The translations under genes were made by a program, and so were the position numbers. A DNA stretch of 6,400 nt from Sphingobacteriaceae bacterium. Its GTDB lineage: Bacteria > Bacteroidota > Bacteroidia > B-17B0 > Aurantibacillaceae. How positions within the stretch are numbered: position 1 is the stretch's first letter; every line of letters starts with the position of its first letter. The stretch covers positions 1 to 6,400 of the forward strand of contig JANYCL010000076.1 of the NCBI GenBank assembly GCA_025360355.1, read 5' to 3'. Below, piece by piece: positions 4,850 through 6,400 of this stretch. Under the pieces are notes generated by a model. That model was not told the origin of the DNA, did no database searches, and saw nothing but the letters and a program-made list of their open reading frames with translations.

Positions 4850-6400
4850 TTAGCTATTTGCAAGACAGGATTTTCAGTAACAATACTTGGATATTCCGTT
4901 CCGTTATATTGAATGATCAACGTGTGCTTACCCGGTATTATTAGACCCTGCTCCGATCTAAATACGACATAATCGAAAGAAAGTTGCACGATAATAAAAC
5001 GGAATTTATGATGATTTAAATTCTTTTTGGCAATTATGCTAGTTTTTTCTTCGCGGCTTACCTCTTCAATAAATAAAGTCTTGGGCTTTACTTTGTGCTG
5101 AAAATAATAATCAATGCCAATAAGTTCTTTTAGAATTTTATCGTCGGGATAATTTTTTTCAGCAAATTCAGTCATGATAACATAAACATCATTTAAAGTG
5201 TACTTATGATATTCTCTTCTTGTTCCAAAATAAGTTCCTAAGCCTTCTAAAAAATCGAAAATGCTGTATTTTTCGGTAACATATCTTAAAGTATTTTGAG
5301 CGCGTTTTTTATTCCAATAAATTTCAAGAGCGTGTTCCAGCTTTACTATACGCGCCAATTCATCTTCCGATAAATAATTACTTTTTATGATTTGATACGG
5401 CGCGATTGGATCAAATACAAAACCATATTTTTCATATTTCTCCCGTACAGGTGTTCCTTTTAAAAATTTTAAAAAGCCCAATTGTAATTCAGACGCAAAT
5501 AATTTAAACACTTCCTCAAAACTAAATTTAATATCTTCCCAATGATCTAAAGGTAAACCAACGATCAGATCCAAATGCATTTCAATTTTATGCTCCAGTT
5601 GTTTTATGATGCCTTGGGTCTTATCAAAACTTTGTTTACGGCTTACTTCCAAGTTCGCTTTTTGATTTACTGTTTGAATGCCTATCTCGAAGCGGAACAA
5701 TCCTTCCGGTACTTTTTCATTAATGAATTTTATAATATCAGGATGTAAAATATCAGCTGTGATCTCAAACTGGAATATATTTCCAGGTTTATGATTATCT
5801 AAAATAAAATTGAATATCTCTAAAGTAAAATCCTTTTTAATATTAAAGGTGCGGTCAAGAAATTTAATTGTTCTGCCATTCTTCATTAAGTATAATAAAT
5901 TAGCCTTAATATTTTCCATTGGTAAATAACGGACCTTATTATCTAAACTCGCCAGGCAAAATTCACATTTGTACGGACAACCCCTTGAGGTTTCAATATA
6001 GAGAACCCGATTAAACAAAGTTTCAGGCTCGTCGTTTTTATAAGGAAGTATTTTTGTGAAATTCTTAAGATCAAATGTCGCGTCTTTTGGTAAATACAAA
6101 ACTTTATCATTTTCTTTTCTTACAAGATTGGTTACATTCTCAACATTTGGAAAAGATTCAATAAATTCTTTAAAAGGAATTTCTCCTTCTCCGGTAATGA
6201 TATAATCCACTTCAGGTAAAGCGATCACATCGCCAAAATCATAACTAACTTCCGGCCCGCCTAATAAAATTTTGATCTTAGGATTAAGCGCTTTTATTTT
6301 TTTTATGACCTCTAAAATTTGGGTAATGTTCCAGATGTAACAGCTAAAAGCGATCACATTAAAATCTTTGCAAAAATCTGCTATACCGTCTTTATCTTCT
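4846..6400 (-). CDS. B12-binding-fold radical SAM protein (DUF4080-like), 5' end missing
   Basis: The frame stays open to the right edge, giving 517 visible residues (numbered here from the codon at 6399-6397). A GTG at 6357 is not the start: the upstream codons continue a sensible B12-fold sequence into VIAFSCYIWNI. Residues 15-90 are the C-terminal half of a cobalamin-binding-like Rossmann domain, with LLGGPEVSYD (45-54) and ITGEGE (68-73). The radical SAM core follows: SRGCPYKCEFC carries the [4Fe-4S] cysteines C141, C145 and C148 (codons at 5979-5977, 5967-5965, 5958-5956), then FEIGIQTVN (237-245), DLIVGLP (277-283) and FLKGTP (312-317). The C-terminal region resembles the DUF4080 tail of this family. 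Such enzymes cleave S-adenosylmethionine to a 5'-deoxyadenosyl radical; the substrate is unknown. Whether cobalamin is bound cannot be judged, because the part that would carry D-x-H-x-x-G is outside the window. The gene overlaps the lipoprotein start by 4 nt. Confidence 0.9.
   Translation of the reverse strand, partial: EDKDGIADFCKDFNVIAFSCYIWNITQILEVIKKIKALNPKIKILLGGPEVSYDFGDVIALPEVDYIITGEGEIPFKEFIESFPNVENVTNLVRKENDKVLYLPKDATFDLKNFTKILPYKNDEPETLFNRVLYIETSRGCPYKCEFCLASLDNKVRYLPMENIKANLLYLMKNGRTIKFLDRTFNIKKDFTLEIFNFILDNHKPGNIFQFEITADILHPDIIKFINEKVPEGLFRFEIGIQTVNQKANLEVSRKQSFDKTQGIIKQLEHKIEMHLDLIVGLPLDHWEDIKFSFEEVFKLFASELQLGFLKFLKGTPVREKYEKYGFVFDPIAPYQIIKSNYLSEDELARIVKLEHALEIYWNKKRAQNTLRYVTEKYSIFDFLEGLGTYFGTRREYHKYTLNDVYVIMTEFAEKNYPDDKILKELIGIDYYFQHKVKPKTLFIEEVSREEKTSIIAKKNLNHHKFRFIIVQLSFDYVVFRSEQGLIIPGKHTLIIQYNGTEYPSIVTENPVLQIAN

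Noticed and set aside
4846..6357. GTG at 6357 as the start of the radical SAM gene
   Set aside because: The frame is open for 14 further codons to the window edge, and the putative start falls in the middle of the B12-binding-like domain. The gene is truncated by the window.

Overview
The window is AT-rich, gene-dense DNA that looks chromosomal and comes from a member of the Bacteroidota. Three things suggest this. Upstream of several genes are -7 elements of the form TAnnTTTG (1696-1703 minus, 1781-1788 plus, 3493-3500 plus), the last preceded by a TTTG -33 box. The genes lack clear Shine-Dalgarno sequences. The gene families are ones I associate with this phylum: a secreted PD40 propeller protein and a B12-binding-fold radical SAM protein with a DUF4080-like tail. 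I see no rRNA, tRNA, insertion sequence, phage gene or CRISPR array.

Left block, minus strand (1-1672): a three-gene efflux operon read right to left. It holds a MarR-family regulator, a periplasmic membrane fusion protein, and the first 40 residues of an RND (HAE1-type) inner-membrane pump that runs off the left edge. Gaps of 6 and 2 nt point to one transcript under a promoter in the 132-bp divergent region 1673-1804, with MarR as the likely local regulator.

Centre, plus strand (1805-3413): a secreted TolB-like propeller protein and a type 1 isopentenyl-diphosphate isomerase (idi). The gap between them is almost entirely a nested inverted repeat of about 72 bp built from four copies of a unit with a 16-bp period. 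idi has no usable ATG and probably starts at the TTG where this repeat ends.

Centre-right, plus strand (3533-4181): two small genes 1 nt apart, one for a three-helix membrane protein and one for a membrane-anchored protein with a BamE/SmpA-like segment. They sit under the clearest promoter in the window and end at a hairpin-plus-T-tract terminator (4207-4233).

Right block, minus strand (4232-6400): a 5'-truncated radical SAM protein with a B12-binding-like N-terminal part is followed, in a 4-nt TTGA stop/start overlap, by a putative lipoprotein with a very basic linker and a possible degenerate OmpA-like C-terminus.

Most of the window is ordinary core or near-core gene content. The items most worth checking are the repeat that fills the gap before idi, the lipoprotein coupled to the radical SAM gene, and the two-gene membrane unit. 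I do not see convincing evidence of a new defence, mobile or biosynthetic system.
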